A DNA stretch of 64,000 bases from Ciona savignyi (GCA_000149265.1 CH002485.1:218467-282466); one strand, 5' to 3'; counted from the first letter of the stretch, positions 46,889-57,415 are shown. Made by a program: numbers and translations. Notes: generated from the letters alone by a model not told the origin.

Positions 46889-48336
46889 TCAGTTTAACAA
46901 GGCTATACAATGAAAATAACTTATTATTTTTAGTGACCAATGTGTTAAAAAAACTAAATACAAAATACATTTACTAAAACTTCTGCAAATAATCAAAAAC
47001 TACTGTCAAATAAATTCTCAGTGTATTATATATACAATTGTAAAATGTCGGCATCGCTTTTGTGAATTTTTGATAACAAAAGTAAAAATTGTTCCTAATC
47101 TGAATAAGCTACACAGGTCTTCAATAGCTGGTAAAGCAAAGTTTGAGTTTTCTGGTAGGACAGCATAACCAAATAAGTCATTAGTCATTGTATTTACCTA
47201 TCTCGGCTATATTTTAAACTAACGTCTGCCCTTTTAAGAGTTGCAGTCGTGTTTTAAAACTTGGCTAACCAACTGGGAATCTTTATTCCTTTCTTTTTAC
47301 AGTTTTTAATTAAACGGAAAACAAAAGAAGGAAAAATACTCTAACAATATGTTTTACCTGCCTACAAATCGTCACTAGAAACAAAACACCCACATGATTT
47401 TGGGTTATAAATATCATGAACCCGGCTCAGTTAAAATCCTCAAAGAAAGGGAAATATAACTAGACAAAGTATTTTTGATGATAAGTAACGCGACAACCCG
47501 TGGGCCGGTAAGTTAAATCTACATCTATGACAGACATGTAATATCTTTTTAACGGCTTATAAAACTTAAGCTATCAAACGAACTTTCTTTTAAAATAACT
47601 TATAAAACCAATGACCTTACTATAGTTTTCCTGACAAAATGTTTTACCAATGTTTTATACACTCCAGGTTTACGATAAACATGGCTACCGTCGCGCACAG
47701 AACAGATAGTATTTTCTATAACTTCCTTCCTTCCCTTTGGTTTTTCGAATTTCCCAGCCTGCAGCAGAGAACAGTAGGATATGGACAGTATCGAGTAATC
47801 CTAGGACGTTTGTTTTTGTGTATCCACATAGTATGTTTTAATCAATGGTTAGAAATGATAAAGCGTCTTTGACAGGGTTATAATAAGGCGGCGGGTTTAC
47901 TGGCCAGCACATGTTGAATTATACGCTGTGTTTTGTAAGAATTAGTGTAAACAATGTAAAACATTAAAGTCATCGTCGTGGGGTAACAGGGCTATGTCGT
48001 AAGAATTTTCGGCAACGTGGCAGCACTACGCCATTACTTATAGAGTACGAAAGTAGTAGTTCAGATTACTGGCGTCAAGGACACAGTCGACACACAATGC
48101 TCGGACAGTTTCAAAGTACTGTGGATCATTTTGTAGTTACTAAACAAATATCCAAGCAAGAAAAGCGCCCTCGGCTAAACATGTATTCAGGTTTAACAGG
48201 TTTTCTGTTTCGCACTTTTCTTTCGGTAACGGTGTACTATATTTTGGTTTGTTTCTCTGATACATATTTCCTCTGCATCTAGGACTATACAACAGGATAG
48301 TATAATTTGTCTGTTGTGAAGAGGAGGCATACTACA
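46889..48336. other. Divergent spacer between MOB1 and SLC35D-like
   Basis: Upstream of both genes. Plus-strand frames at 47639-47872 and 48097-48282 are hydrophobic, start with ATG, but lack known domains or linked exons; the second is probably 5' UTR of the transporter. No TATA box was convincingly placed. Confidence 0.35.
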
Positions 48337-51300
48337 ATGACCCAAAATCCGTCAGTGTTATTAATGCTGTCTTCAGCGGTGCTTTATGGTGTGTGTTCTT
48401 GTTCGATGAACTTTTTAAATAAATTTTTACTATCGTCATGGGCGTTTAATCATCCGGCGTCTATGGTTTTGGGGCAAATATTAGTTATCATGGTTTTGGC
48501 ACTGAAGTTGCTAAAATTGATTGGGAAGATCAATCTTGTTAATTACGACATCGTCACCGCAACATCGTGTGGCTTACTTAGCGTTCTTTTCTCCGCCAAT
48601 ACCATTATGGGTGAGTTTATTTCTGTATCTCCTTCGGCGATTTTGCGTAATGTGACTTCTTAAAACGATTGTCTGTATCCCTGTAAAAGAGAAATGTAAT
48701 TTTTTTTATGACGCATTAATCAAAAATTACGGCGTTAAACCACTTCCGTATCGGTATGCTATTCGTTATCGGTATTTGAAAATCACCACACAACAACTGG
48801 AATGTAATAGATTCGGCCAACTCGTAAGTGCCTAAAACGGCGCCAGTTTAAAACACTTGTTTTCCTAAACATTTTGCTTATACACGTAATGTTTTTTAGC
48901 GTTATTTGCCTTGCGTGGCATGAACGTCCCAATGTACAACGCAATACGCCGGTGCATACCATTTGCAAGTATGGTGCTGGGCTACATGGTGTTTGTAAAG
49001 AAGCCTTCACCCCTTGTATTTATTTCTATTATGATTGTAACGGCTGGTACAGGCTTAGCAGGTATGTATTTGTTTATATACTATTTTAAAAGCAGAACCA
49101 GGATTTTGGATATACTTCCCATCCAATTTAGTAAAACAAAAAAAGAACAACACAATTAAAACATTATTAATAATGTACAATATGATTCTCTGAAATGGCA
49201 AACAAACACAAGCCACTAAAGCATGTGTACCTTACCACTGTTTTTCATTATAACTTTTGTACACATTCTTTTTATTTACTTATCTTATTCAGGACTTTAA
49301 GTTGTTACTAATGAATTTTCTTTTCATCATGATTAGCACAAAGAAAACTGTAATACCGATAGCCATTAAGGAGATCCTAAAATTATTACAAAACCCACCC
49401 ACTTTAGTGAATTGTCCGGCCCGTTGGTCTAACGGTTAAGTGCGTCGCCTTTCAATCGAAAGGTTGTAGGTGCGAAACTGGTCGCTAGCTAGTCGGTTGT
49501 TTCCTTGGGCAAAGCACTTTACGGGCATTGCCTGAACCCAGCGGATTAATGGGTTATACCAAATTAAAGGAACGTGTCTATCATATACAACACACTGAAA
49601 TAGCTGTAAGGTGCAGATTGCCCGTGTGTTAACCCCCTTGGTTTTCCCATTCACGGGGATAAAGATGAATATCCTATCCTATCCTATCCTAATTATGTAA
49701 AATCCCAGATCATCTCTTTTATTACATGTAAGATATTTTTACATTTCAGCATATGGGGATATGCAGTTTGATTTAAGGTCTTATTTGTATGGAATATCCA
49801 GTGTGATGTTAATGGGCTTTCATCTTATTGTATTGCAATATAATGGGCTAAAGAAAAAACTCTCTGCACTCGATCAGCTCTATGTAAACAGTATAAACTG
49901 TATTCCAATTTTTGGAACACTATTTTTAGGTAAGTTCTTGTTTTATAGATGACTGCATGTGTTTTAATAAAGTATAGTAAATGATGTGTTTTGTATCGAC
50001 AGAAAATTATTCAACTTCTGTCAGTAAATGATTTTAACATCAGACAAATATAATTTATTGTAATGGGACACACAGTAAACCCGTATTTTGTACTTCCAAC
50101 AGACATCTTTACAAAAATTAAATACCTGCACTAAAAGTAGTTATATGGTTTTAGTTTACTCCTAAGAGTAAAAATCATACCGGTACTGAGACGAAATAAA
50201 TCATTTTTTTCTAGTAAACCTAAAAGAAATGTTGCTGTATGAACACCTTGGAGAATTGAAATTTATATTAAGCTTTTTACTTGTGTGCTGCTGCGGTTGT
50301 TTACTTAATTATTCAATGTTTCTATGCACTACAACCAATTCTGCACTAACAACCACTTGTGTGGGGGTGATAAAGTCCGGTTTCACTACTGTCATAGGTA
50401 TGTAGCTTGTTATATTATATTTGTTTATACACTTAGGATTACTATCAGGTCACTGGGTAGAACTGCCAGGTCACTGATCAGATTGTCAGCTAATACGGTT
50501 TGGATTCACAGTGGAAGATTCTCTGTAAATTTAGTCAGAAAAATTCATGTCAGACTCAAGAATATAAGAACGACAGTCTTTTTGCGAATGTTCGGCACCC
50601 ATTATTATATAACTACCAATATTTTTGTACTTGGGTGAATTACTCAAATATTGTAAGGAAAGGTTAACGGAGCTATTGTAGTGTGTCATGTATGCTTTAC
50701 ACGTTCCTTCAAAAACTAGTCGGACTGGTGAATTAATTAAACTGACAAAAGAACAAACGGTCTTCATATAACGCATGTTACCACGGAAAATTCGTAAAAA
50801 TATAAAATCCATAACTTATTTTAATACACTATTACCACATATATAAATCAACTAAACACTTAAATATTAAAAGAAATCAATAGGGAATTTTAATGCAAAC
50901 AAAAAGGATTTGGATACTCCATACCCACAGAGAAATATTTTTAGGGTAATACCCAACACTGCATTGCACCTAAACCAGTGATCATTATACTTAAATACCT
51001 TCTAAAATAAAATGAACTAATGAGGTAAACTTTTTAGAAGTGTTTGTCACCATTGCATTTTAGGCACTTTATTGTCGATATTCTTAGTTTTTTTTAATAT
51101 CTAAAAACTGGAAAGGCCAATTTACTATAAATTAAAGAAATATTAAGGTACAATAAAAAATCCAATAATTAAAATATCCCCGAAGAGCCTGCAATAAAAA
51201 TAATTCATTTTTTCTTGTTTTTTTAGTATAACCCGAATACTTTATTTAAAAAAACATGGATAACCTATTAAATTTGAATAGCTAGGTAAAGTGGAAACCC

Positions 51301-51886
51301 ATTAGTTTCAGCCACACAGAAACATGAATTTTTATAAGATAAACCAAGGGTATTTGAAGTAGCCACGGAATACTGTACGGTGGGATGGTTCACATATGGT
51401 TTGGCACTCCCCTAGTGTGATCTTATTTATATCCGTTATTTAATGCCATTTCCTTNNNNNNNNNNNNNNNNNNNNNNNNNNNNNNNNNNNNNNNNNNNNN
51501 NNNNNNNNNNNNNNNNNNNNNNNNNNNNNNNNNNNNNNNNNNNNNNNNNNNNNNNTCTCTGGAACTGACTGCCTCGGACTCTTTTACCACACCTCGCCTG
51601 TACCAAATGTGAGTGGTGAATTAATTTAGAGAGTTTAAAACTTTAAAAATTTTACCTTAATAAAAATTTAAAACTTCCCTCTTTATTTCCTATACGTAAC
51701 ATTGATGCATTCAAATTTTCTTTATTTTTTACAGGAATGTTTGTTTTTGGTGGTGTGGACCTTACCATATATTTTGTATCTGGTCAAATTATAAATTTCA
51801 GTGGAGGCATACTGTACTCGTATGCAAAATTTCAAGAGAACTTTGCTTCTAAGCTGAAACCACCACCACAACATAATAATGCATAG
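48337..51886 (+). CDS. SLC35D-like: SLC35D-type nucleotide-sugar transporter
   Basis: Five exons: 48337-48610, 48900-49061, 49750-49929, 50215-50397, 51735-51886, totalling 317 codons (316 residues) with every junction in phase. The protein is a multi-spanning TPT/EamA-fold transporter with about ten hydrophobic segments. Characteristic stretches are SAVLYGVCSCSMNFLNK (helix 1), FALRGMNVPMYNAIRR, SALDQLYVNSI, CTTTNSALTTTCVGVIKSG and IINFSGGILYSYAKFQ. These correspond to NNxALTTxVVGxxK and GG..YxYxKx of SLC35D1-3. A short charged/proline tail follows. Such carriers exchange UDP-sugars for UMP across Golgi or ER membranes, supplying glycosyltransferases. Substrate cannot be predicted. The 100-N gap lies in the last intron. 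AATAAA is at about 52039. Confidence 0.9.
49415..49690 (+). repeat. tRNA-derived SINE copy, plus orientation
   Basis: In an intron of the transporter. It runs from GTCCGGCCCGTTGGTCTAAC through GGTTGTAGGTGCGAAACTGG, TCCTTGGGCAAAGCACTTTA, ATGGGTTATACC and CATTCACGGGGATAAAGATG to a tail of four ATCCT units. About 20 bp are missing around AAATAGCTGTAAGGTGCAG. Confidence 0.9.
51456..51555. other. Assembly gap (100 N)
   Basis: Exactly 100 N, a conventional placeholder, so the true gap length is unknown. It falls in the last intron of the transporter and breaks no visible exon. Confidence 0.99.
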
Positions 51887-52134
51887 GATAATTTGTTCAT
51901 GTTTTAAATCTTTTTTTATTTTAGTACTATTTATAATCACAATTTTAGTGCGGACTGATGACCTTGTTTTATTGGTGCCCCTTTAAGATTGCACTTGTTG
52001 TTTAAGAAGATTTTAATAGTGAATGTTGTACTGGAAATAATAAATGCATATTTTTCTCCAGTTAAATAATCACACAGACAAAACATATATATGTATATGT
52101 ACGATATTCGTGTTTTTTTTCCGGTTTAAAAACA

Positions 52135-52191
52135 AAGTGTTGAGCTGAAGGCATTTGTCAGATTACCCTGTGGCGACTGTTGGGTTACCAG
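52135..52191 (-). repeat. SINE fragment truncated by hAT end
   Basis: TTGTCAGATTACCCTGTGGC and TTGGGTTACCAG match the reverse SINE. The match stops exactly where CAGGGCTTTG, a hAT-like terminus, begins. Confidence 0.55.
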
Positions 52192-52916
52192 CAGGGCTTT
52201 GAGCAGGCACAAATATGCAACTGCTCCCGTTTCAGCTCCTGAGCTCTCTTCCATCGGATAGTAGCTCAGCTCTGAAAAAGTCTGGCTCCGGGGCTTCAAG
52301 CGCCGGCTCCAAAGCCCTGTTTTCAATCCATCACGCATTGCCAGCTACAATGTATAGGCCTAGGAATCGAATATAATCCTATCTAAAAGCCAAGCTAGTT
52401 TCTTCATCTATTGTTAAAATGCCCTTAAGTTCATCTTCATTTTCAGCTACAACAGTAATGGAGTTTTCAAATAATTTCTGAACTGCTAGAGCCATGTTTG
52501 ACGCATTATCTGTCACCCACTAAAATTTATCCTGCAATTTTAACGTTTGGTTCAGCTCCCGTAACCAGTAAAACAATACCAAAATGTATAACTGGTAGTA
52601 CCAGCCGGGTACTGTGCTAACAGCAATAGCAGTCGATTTAAATTAATTTCAGCTTGGATACACCCGTGTTCTGCCTGTTGCAGCTATGAACATGAGCCTG
52701 CACCGATATCCAAATTTCTAAGCACTCGGAAAGTTAAAAAAGGGGCAATAGAGCGGCATTAATTTTTCAATTTTGTTAATGGTAGCTGTAAAATTTGGTA
52801 AAATGCGCCAATGACAGTAGCGTCTCGGGAAATGAATCCAGAGCTGTAGCTAACTTTTAAGCAACTCGCTCCGACTCTACTAGAATTTTACAAATGGGTT
52901 CGGCTCCAAAGCCCTG
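52192..52916 (-). mobile_element. hAT DNA transposon remnant
   Basis: Begins CAGGGCTTTG at 52192 and ends CAAAGCCCTG at 52916, inverted-repeat termini typical of hAT elements. A further CAAAGCCCTG at 52319 suggests a shorter internal or nested copy. On the minus strand at about 52525-52380 a broken frame reads WVTDNASNMALAVQKLFE, matching the VTDNA.NM segment of hAT transposases. Elsewhere the coding part is absent or decayed, so it is not active. Confidence 0.7.
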
Positions 52917-52919
52917 GTT

Positions 52920-53222
52920 AGGATAGGCCGATAGGAGGATATTTATGTTTATCCCCGTAAATGGGAAAACCAAGGGGGTTAACACACGGGCAATCGTCAG
53001 ATCACCTCGCGACCACCGTCGGGTTACCAGAGCTATTGCAGTGTGTTGTGTAATTGAAACATTCCTTTAATTTGGTAGAACTCAATAATACGCTCGATTC
53101 AGGCAATGTCGGTTAAGTGCCTTGCCCAAGGACACAACCTAATAGTTAGCGACCAGTTTTAAACCTGTAACCTTTTGGTTAAAAGGTGTCGCACTAAAGC
53201 GCCAGACTAACCGGTCGGACAT
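52920..53222 (-). repeat. tRNA-derived SINE copy
   Basis: Near full length in reverse: GTTTATCCCCGTAAATGGGA, AACACACGGGCAATCGTCAG, AGTGCCTTGCCCAAGGACAC, and the head with GTAACCTTTTGGTTAAAAGG and CTAACCGGTCGGAC. Confidence 0.85.
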
Positions 53223-53469
53223 TTGTTACCAGGCTGTTGGTGATAAAGACATTGCCTTCGTTTTTGTTTAACCCATTGAACCACTAGGTTTAAGCTACGA
53301 TCACCAAGTGCCTTTACCATGAAAGCAAATGCCATTTGGCAGGTTTAAAACTCTTCACCTTCCAATTGACTGTTTAACACATAACAAATGTGTAGGGTCT
53401 TGCCAAAATACATTGTATTTTTGCCTATTGTTTGACACTGAATCTGTCCTGACGGTTCACTAGCTAATA

Positions 53470-53545
53470 GTCCGATATCCCACCGTCAGATCACCTCACG
53501 CACACCGTGGGGTTACCGGAGCTATTGCATTGTGTTGTGTATAAA
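53470..53545 (-). repeat. SINE fragment
   Basis: CCGTCAGATCACCTCACGCA and GGTTACCGGAGCTATTGCAT match the reverse SINE tail half. Confidence 0.65.
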
Positions 53546-53704
53546 TCACAATGGAACTCTGTATTTAATTTGAACCAATGTCCCACGATATTAACATTTA
53601 TAACTGCGTAAGGTGGTAGAAGCTGTGTGGTATTGTCCGACCGATTAGTCTGGTCCCGAACACAACGGATTAACGGGTAGGCCTACTAATTTGAAGATAT
53701 ATAT

Positions 53705-53851
53705 TGTAGCGAATCGTATAGTGGCAGTTTTTATTCTCCCCTATCGCATTAAACACAATCTTTTATACAGTGCGCCGCACCGGCGAAGGCGCCCGCGCGT
53801 CAAATTAAGGGCAATCAAGTAATAAACAAAGGGAATGCGAGGAACGTTACA
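53705..53851 (-). repeat. 3' LTR
   Basis: 147 bp, TG...CA. Contains TATAAAAG and AATAAA in the minus direction. The polypurine tract abuts it at about 53852-53864. Confidence 0.9.
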
Positions 53852-53939
53852 CTCTTCCCCCCTAAAAACACAAAATATCCAAAATTTAAATTACCGATAC
53901 AGAAAAAAAATTAAATCATACCCTTAATTCGAAAATAGT

Positions 53940-55371
53940 TTAACGCACTGATAAACCTCCAGGGTCGAAGACCCGGTTCATCAATAACCACGAGGTCCTT
54001 TTTACTGGGGCAACAGCATAGTCCTCTAGATCAAACACACAAACGCTCTTCTCGGTCACGTCCGGTATCAAACTTCCACATCCTGCCGCAACGAGAGTTG
54101 TAAAATATTTTTTATCGGTCTCGGAGTACCCACGTCTTAGTTCGACCGTCTTTCTTTTGTCCACATCCGGAACAAGTTTTCTGCATCCCTTGTCTTTTTC
54201 GTCTTGTCTCTCGTCGATGACGTCCAGCACAAAACTCCCATGTCCTTTGTCTTTTTCGTCTTGTCTCTCGTCGATGACGTCCAGCACAAAACTTCCATGT
54301 CCTTTGTCTTTTTCGTCTTGGCGCTCGTCTATTACGTCCAGCTCAAAACTCCCATGTCCTTTGTCTTTTTCGTCTTGGCGCTCGTCTATTACGTCCAGCT
54401 CAAAACTCTCATGTCCTTCGTCACCCACATTGGTTGGGACGCATACCCTGCTGTCACTCGCACCCGACACAACAGCATCCGAAATCTCTTCACCACCGAT
54501 ACAATCAAGATTACCGCTATCACGGACATTAACACAACTTAGCATTGGCGCAATCTCAGCAATTGCCTCGGTTGCACGACCCTTTAATGATTCCTATATC
54601 TCAACTTGTACCGCATTGTCGACATGGTCCATACTATCGTGCACTTCTCCCAATCTCGGCTGATACGTAGTGACTTCCTCGGTTCCATGATCCATCGGCG
54701 ACTTGACATCCAACTCGCCTTTTTTGTTGTCATCATGTTTCACAATGTCGTGCGCCTCTTCTAAAGTCACTTCCTTGTTCCTTGTTGTCGAGGGAATATC
54801 ATGGTAAACCGACCGAACACGACGGAATTCCTTGTAGTCGCTCACTTCCATGGCCACGTGGAGAGCCTCTTTTAAAGAACGAACATTTCTCCTTCCAACA
54901 ATAACTCTGTCCAGCTCATCAGGTAGACATCGAATGAATGCGTCCACCAGCAATTCCTCTTGGGTACTTTTTGGCAACTTCGGGTAACCTCTTACCACCA
55001 ATTGTTGCAAACGCGTACCAAGATCGGCAAGATTCTCTCCCGGGTTGTAATTGTGCGGTGTGCAACAATGTTCTCGATTTTCGGCAACTATACACGTGGC
55101 CAAATTTTTGATCCAGTGCCTCACACAGCGACACGTAGCAATATTGTTGATCCTTGGGCAGATGGGCCTGCACGAACAACGCCTGTCCAGAAAGCGAGGC
55201 GGCTAACCGTCTACCCTTTTCTTCTGCAGACCAACAGTAACATACGACCAAGTTTTCAAATCTTTTTAAAAAATCGTCCCATCTCTTCTCTCCAGAAAAA
55301 GTTTCTATTGGCACATATCGGCTGAAAATTGACCTTAGCACCTTCTCCAACGTCACTGACATTTCTTCCAT
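53940..55371 (-). pseudogene. gag coding region, interrupted
   Basis: Minus-strand open frames 55371-54919, 55124-54594 and 54545-53940 are pieces of one gag-like region. The first holds the capsid N-terminal part (ETFSGEKRWDDFLKRFE, EEKGRRLAASLSGQA, LCEALDQKFG). The second holds the capsid C-terminal part (GENLADLGTRLQQLV, DAFIRCLPDELDRVI). Between them the frame changes by one position near 55080. The second and third are in one frame, separated by a single TAG at 54596-54594. The third piece carries four copies of a 19-residue acidic/basic repeat. No CCHC zinc knuckle is seen. Whether the frame change and TAG are decay or recoding cannot be told from one copy. Confidence 0.75.
54190..54420 (-). 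repeat. Four 57-bp tandem repeats in gag
   Basis: Each unit encodes GHGSFELDVIDERQDEKDK or a close variant (GHES, SFVL). Copies are nearly identical at DNA level, alternating between two subtypes on the plus strand (TCTTGTCTCTCGTCGATGAC and TCTTGGCGCTCGTCTATTAC). Confidence 0.95.
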
Positions 55372-55469
55372 CGTCTTAATAAAATAAAAGCACCAAAACC
55401 TGGTTTGTTACAGTCACAACGTAAAGTAGGTTACTAACCACTACGATCACATCCTGGTCACAGCACCAA

Positions 55470-55616
55470 TGTAGCAAATCGTATAGTGGCAGTTTTTATT
55501 CTCCCCTCTCGCTTTAAACACAATCTTTTATACAGTGCGCCGCACCGGCGAAGGCGCCCGCGCGTCAAATTAAGGGCAATCAAGTAATAAACAAAGGGAA
55601 TGCGAGGAACGTTACA
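55470..55616 (-). repeat. 5' LTR
   Basis: 147 bp and three differences from the other LTR (about 2%), which suggests a fairly recent insertion. The primer-binding site follows at about 55469-55452 on the minus strand. Confidence 0.9.
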
Positions 55617-55841
55617 ATATCAATCATACACAACACACTGCAAAAGGTCCGGTAACCCGACGATGGGTACGAGGTAATCTGACGATTGCCCGTATGTTAA
55701 CCCCTCGGTTTTTAATTCACGGGGATAAACATGAATATCATATCAAGTTTGGTCTACTCGAAGAGCCTTTTTGAGGACGATACCCGATACCAGAAATTGG
55801 TTTTGAAAAATAAAGATTGTCGTCATTGTAGGGAGTTCGGT

Positions 55842-55885
55842 ACCATAGTAGACTAAACAAGTAAACAAGTTTAGTCTACTATGGT
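55842..55885. repeat. Perfect 17-bp-arm hairpin
   Basis: ACCATAGTAGACTAAAC at 55842-55858 and its exact reverse complement at 55869-55885 enclose a 10-nt loop. Confidence 0.95.
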
Positions 55886-55940
55886 CCCGAATAATCCAAA
55901 CACATTGTGGTATCGTCCTTAAAAAAGAAAAAAAGATCTC

Positions 55941-55980
55941 ACCATAGAATATGAACTTACAAAAGTTCGTATTCTATGGT
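55941..55980. repeat. 18-bp-arm hairpin
   Basis: ACCATAGAATATGAACTT at 55941-55958 and its reverse complement at 55963-55980, with one mismatch that would be a G-U pair in RNA. Loop ACAA. It shares the terminal ACCATAG with the preceding hairpin, and both are followed by CCCGAATA. Confidence 0.95.
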
Positions 55981-56602
55981 TTCCCGAATAGTAACTCGAT
56001 ACCACACAGCTTCTACCTAACGTGATTTGTAAGAAGAAATTTTGTCCGTTGTTTTTGAAACGTTTTCGCTCAGTCACTAATATACCTTCCGACGCAGCGT
56101 TATTATTGTTTTAATTAAATTACATAAAATGACGCAAGTTGGTTTTAGGACAAAACAGGAAACAATGAGAATGAGAGACCCTCAAACGATATGCTGCAAA
56201 CTAAGCGTAAGGTTAAGACTTTTACTGAGGAAAGCAAGAGTTTTACTGAGGAAAGCAAGAAGATCGTGTGCACGCAACAGCAAAAAATGCTCGTGTAGTC
56301 GTGGCGTTTTTTTTATTATTTATAAGTAATATTTTTGCAGGTCTGACATGCATTTTTTGTTATCTTGTATTCCATACGGCATGCTGTCCAAGTTTAACTG
56401 ATATAGGTTGTTGGTTTGAGTTGGTTTTCCTGTTAAGACCGTCTGCCCTGATCCTGATGTAAACTTTTTATAAATTTAAAAATATCCTACTAATATATAT
56501 TTTACCCTGAAAAACATGGGGTATGCACACTAAGCATCTCAACACACAAGATACAAAATAAATAAATGCGGAATTTTAAGTAGGGGTAATTTAGAAACTT
56601 AA

Positions 56603-56886
56603 AATAGGATAGGAGGATAGGATTTTCATCTTTATCCCCGTGAATGGGAAAACCAAGGGGGTTAACACACGGGACAATCGTCAGATCACCTCGCGCCTAT
56701 TGCAGTGTGTTGTATATGATAGACACATTCCTTTAATTTGGTACAACCCATTAATCCGCTGGGTTCAGACCATGTCCGTAAAGTGCCTTGCCCAAGGACA
56801 CAACCGACTAGCTAGCGACCAGTTTCGCACCTGCAACCTTTCGATTGAAAGGCAACACACTTAACCGCTATACCAACCGGCCGGAC
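56603..56886 (-). repeat. tRNA-derived SINE copy
   Basis: Reverse orientation, well conserved: GGATAGGAGGATAGGATTTT tail, CACGGGACAATCGTCAGATC, an internal deletion before ATTGCAGTGTGTTGTATATG, GTGCCTTGCCCAAGGACACA and the head CCTTTCGATTGAAAGGCAAC. A further head fragment in plus orientation follows at about 56908-56955 (GACCGATTAGTCTGGTGG). Confidence 0.85.
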
Positions 56887-57091
56887 AATAGATTTTTACT
56901 ATTTGTTCGACCGATTAGTCTGGTGGATTAGTGGTCACATTTTAATCGAAAGATCGTATGTTTTGGCAATTTTTTAATTGATTTTATATATAATTTTGTG
57001 TAGTAGTTAAAACCAAACTAATTCTCAAGATTGTCTTAAATATAGGCTAGGGTGTTTTTTGCATTAAATTTAGGTGTTAATTAGACAAAAT

Positions 57092-57415
57092 ATGTCAGTT
57101 ACGAAAATCCAAACTGTCCAGGCATTGGACGATCAAATATCCAATGCTGGCAACAAGTTGGTAGTAATCGATTTCACTGCCGCTTGGTGTGCGCCATGTA
57201 GAATGATATCTCCGAAGTATGAAGAATTTGCTGCAGAGTTTCAAGGAGTCATTTTTCTTAAGGTGGATGTGGATGAAAACAGTGAAGCAGCTGAAAAGCA
57301 TAATGTTGCTGCAATGCCTACATTCATGTTTTTTAAGAACGGTGTTGACTTGAAGTGTACTGTTACCGGTGCAAATGAAGTAGCATTGAAAAGCGCTATT
57401 GAAAATCATAAATAG
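57092..57415 (+). CDS. TXN-like: Thioredoxin
   Basis: A 107-residue intronless frame, the usual length of a cytosolic thioredoxin. The active site is WCAPC (residues 32-36) instead of the commoner WCGPC. The context is typical: LVVIDFTAAWCAPCRMI, the cis-proline loop AAMPTFMFFKNG, and a C-terminal helix. No signal peptide or transit sequence is visible if the ATG at 57092 is used; an in-frame upstream extension lacks an ATG. It acts as a disulfide reductase with NADPH/thioredoxin reductase. An AATAAA occurs at about 57660. The absence of introns in a gene that is split in vertebrates hints at retroposition or intron loss. Confidence 0.95.
   Translation: MSVTKIQTVQALDDQISNAGNKLVVIDFTAAWCAPCRMISPKYEEFAAEFQGVIFLKVDVDENSEAAEKHNVAAMPTFMFFKNGVDLKCTVTGANEVALKSAIENHK

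Larger units (their letters stand above)
53705..55616 (-). mobile_element. Short gag-only LTR retrotransposon
   Basis: Two 147-bp LTRs (53705-53851 and 55470-55616) begin TG and end CA in the same orientation and differ at three positions; ATAT flanks both ends. In the coding (minus) direction the LTR contains TATAAAAG and AATAAA. The primer-binding site just inside the 5' LTR reads TGGTGCTGTGACCAGGAT, close to the complement of a tRNA-His 3' end. A polypurine tract AGGGGGGAAGAG directly precedes the 3' LTR. The internal part is only 1,618 bp and holds a Ty3/gypsy-like gag region but no protease, reverse transcriptase, RNase H or integrase. The element therefore depends on enzymes from elsewhere. 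Confidence 0.9.
53640..55745 (+). repeat. SINE copy split by an LTR retrotransposon
   Basis: The head part (CCGACCGATTAGTCTGGT, then CGGATTAACGGGT and CTAATTTGAAG) lies at 53640-53704. The tail part (ATCAATCATACACAACACAC, AACCCGACGATGGGTACGAG, CACGGGGATAAACATGAATA) lies at 55621-55745. The 1.9 kb in between is the LTR element, with ATAT on both sides. Confidence 0.75.
53615..56017. repeat. 19-bp inverted repeat enclosing the nest
   Basis: GGTAGAAGCTGTGTGGTAT at 53615-53633 is the exact reverse complement of 55999-56017. The pair brackets the split SINE, the LTR element and both hairpins, suggesting termini of an older DNA element or a foldback structure. Confidence 0.8.

Noticed and set aside
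47639-47872. 77-codon ATG frame between MOB1 and the transporter
   Set aside because: No domain, signal or linked exons. Could be a small gene, but nothing in the sequence supports it.
54190-54420. CRISPR-like repeat array
   Set aside because: Repeats are contiguous coding tandem units without spacers, in a eukaryotic retroelement.
54157-54663. Long plus-strand Ser/Leu-rich repetitive frames
   Set aside because: Antisense of the 57-bp gag repeats. The periodic sequence keeps several frames open, while gag homology is on the minus strand.
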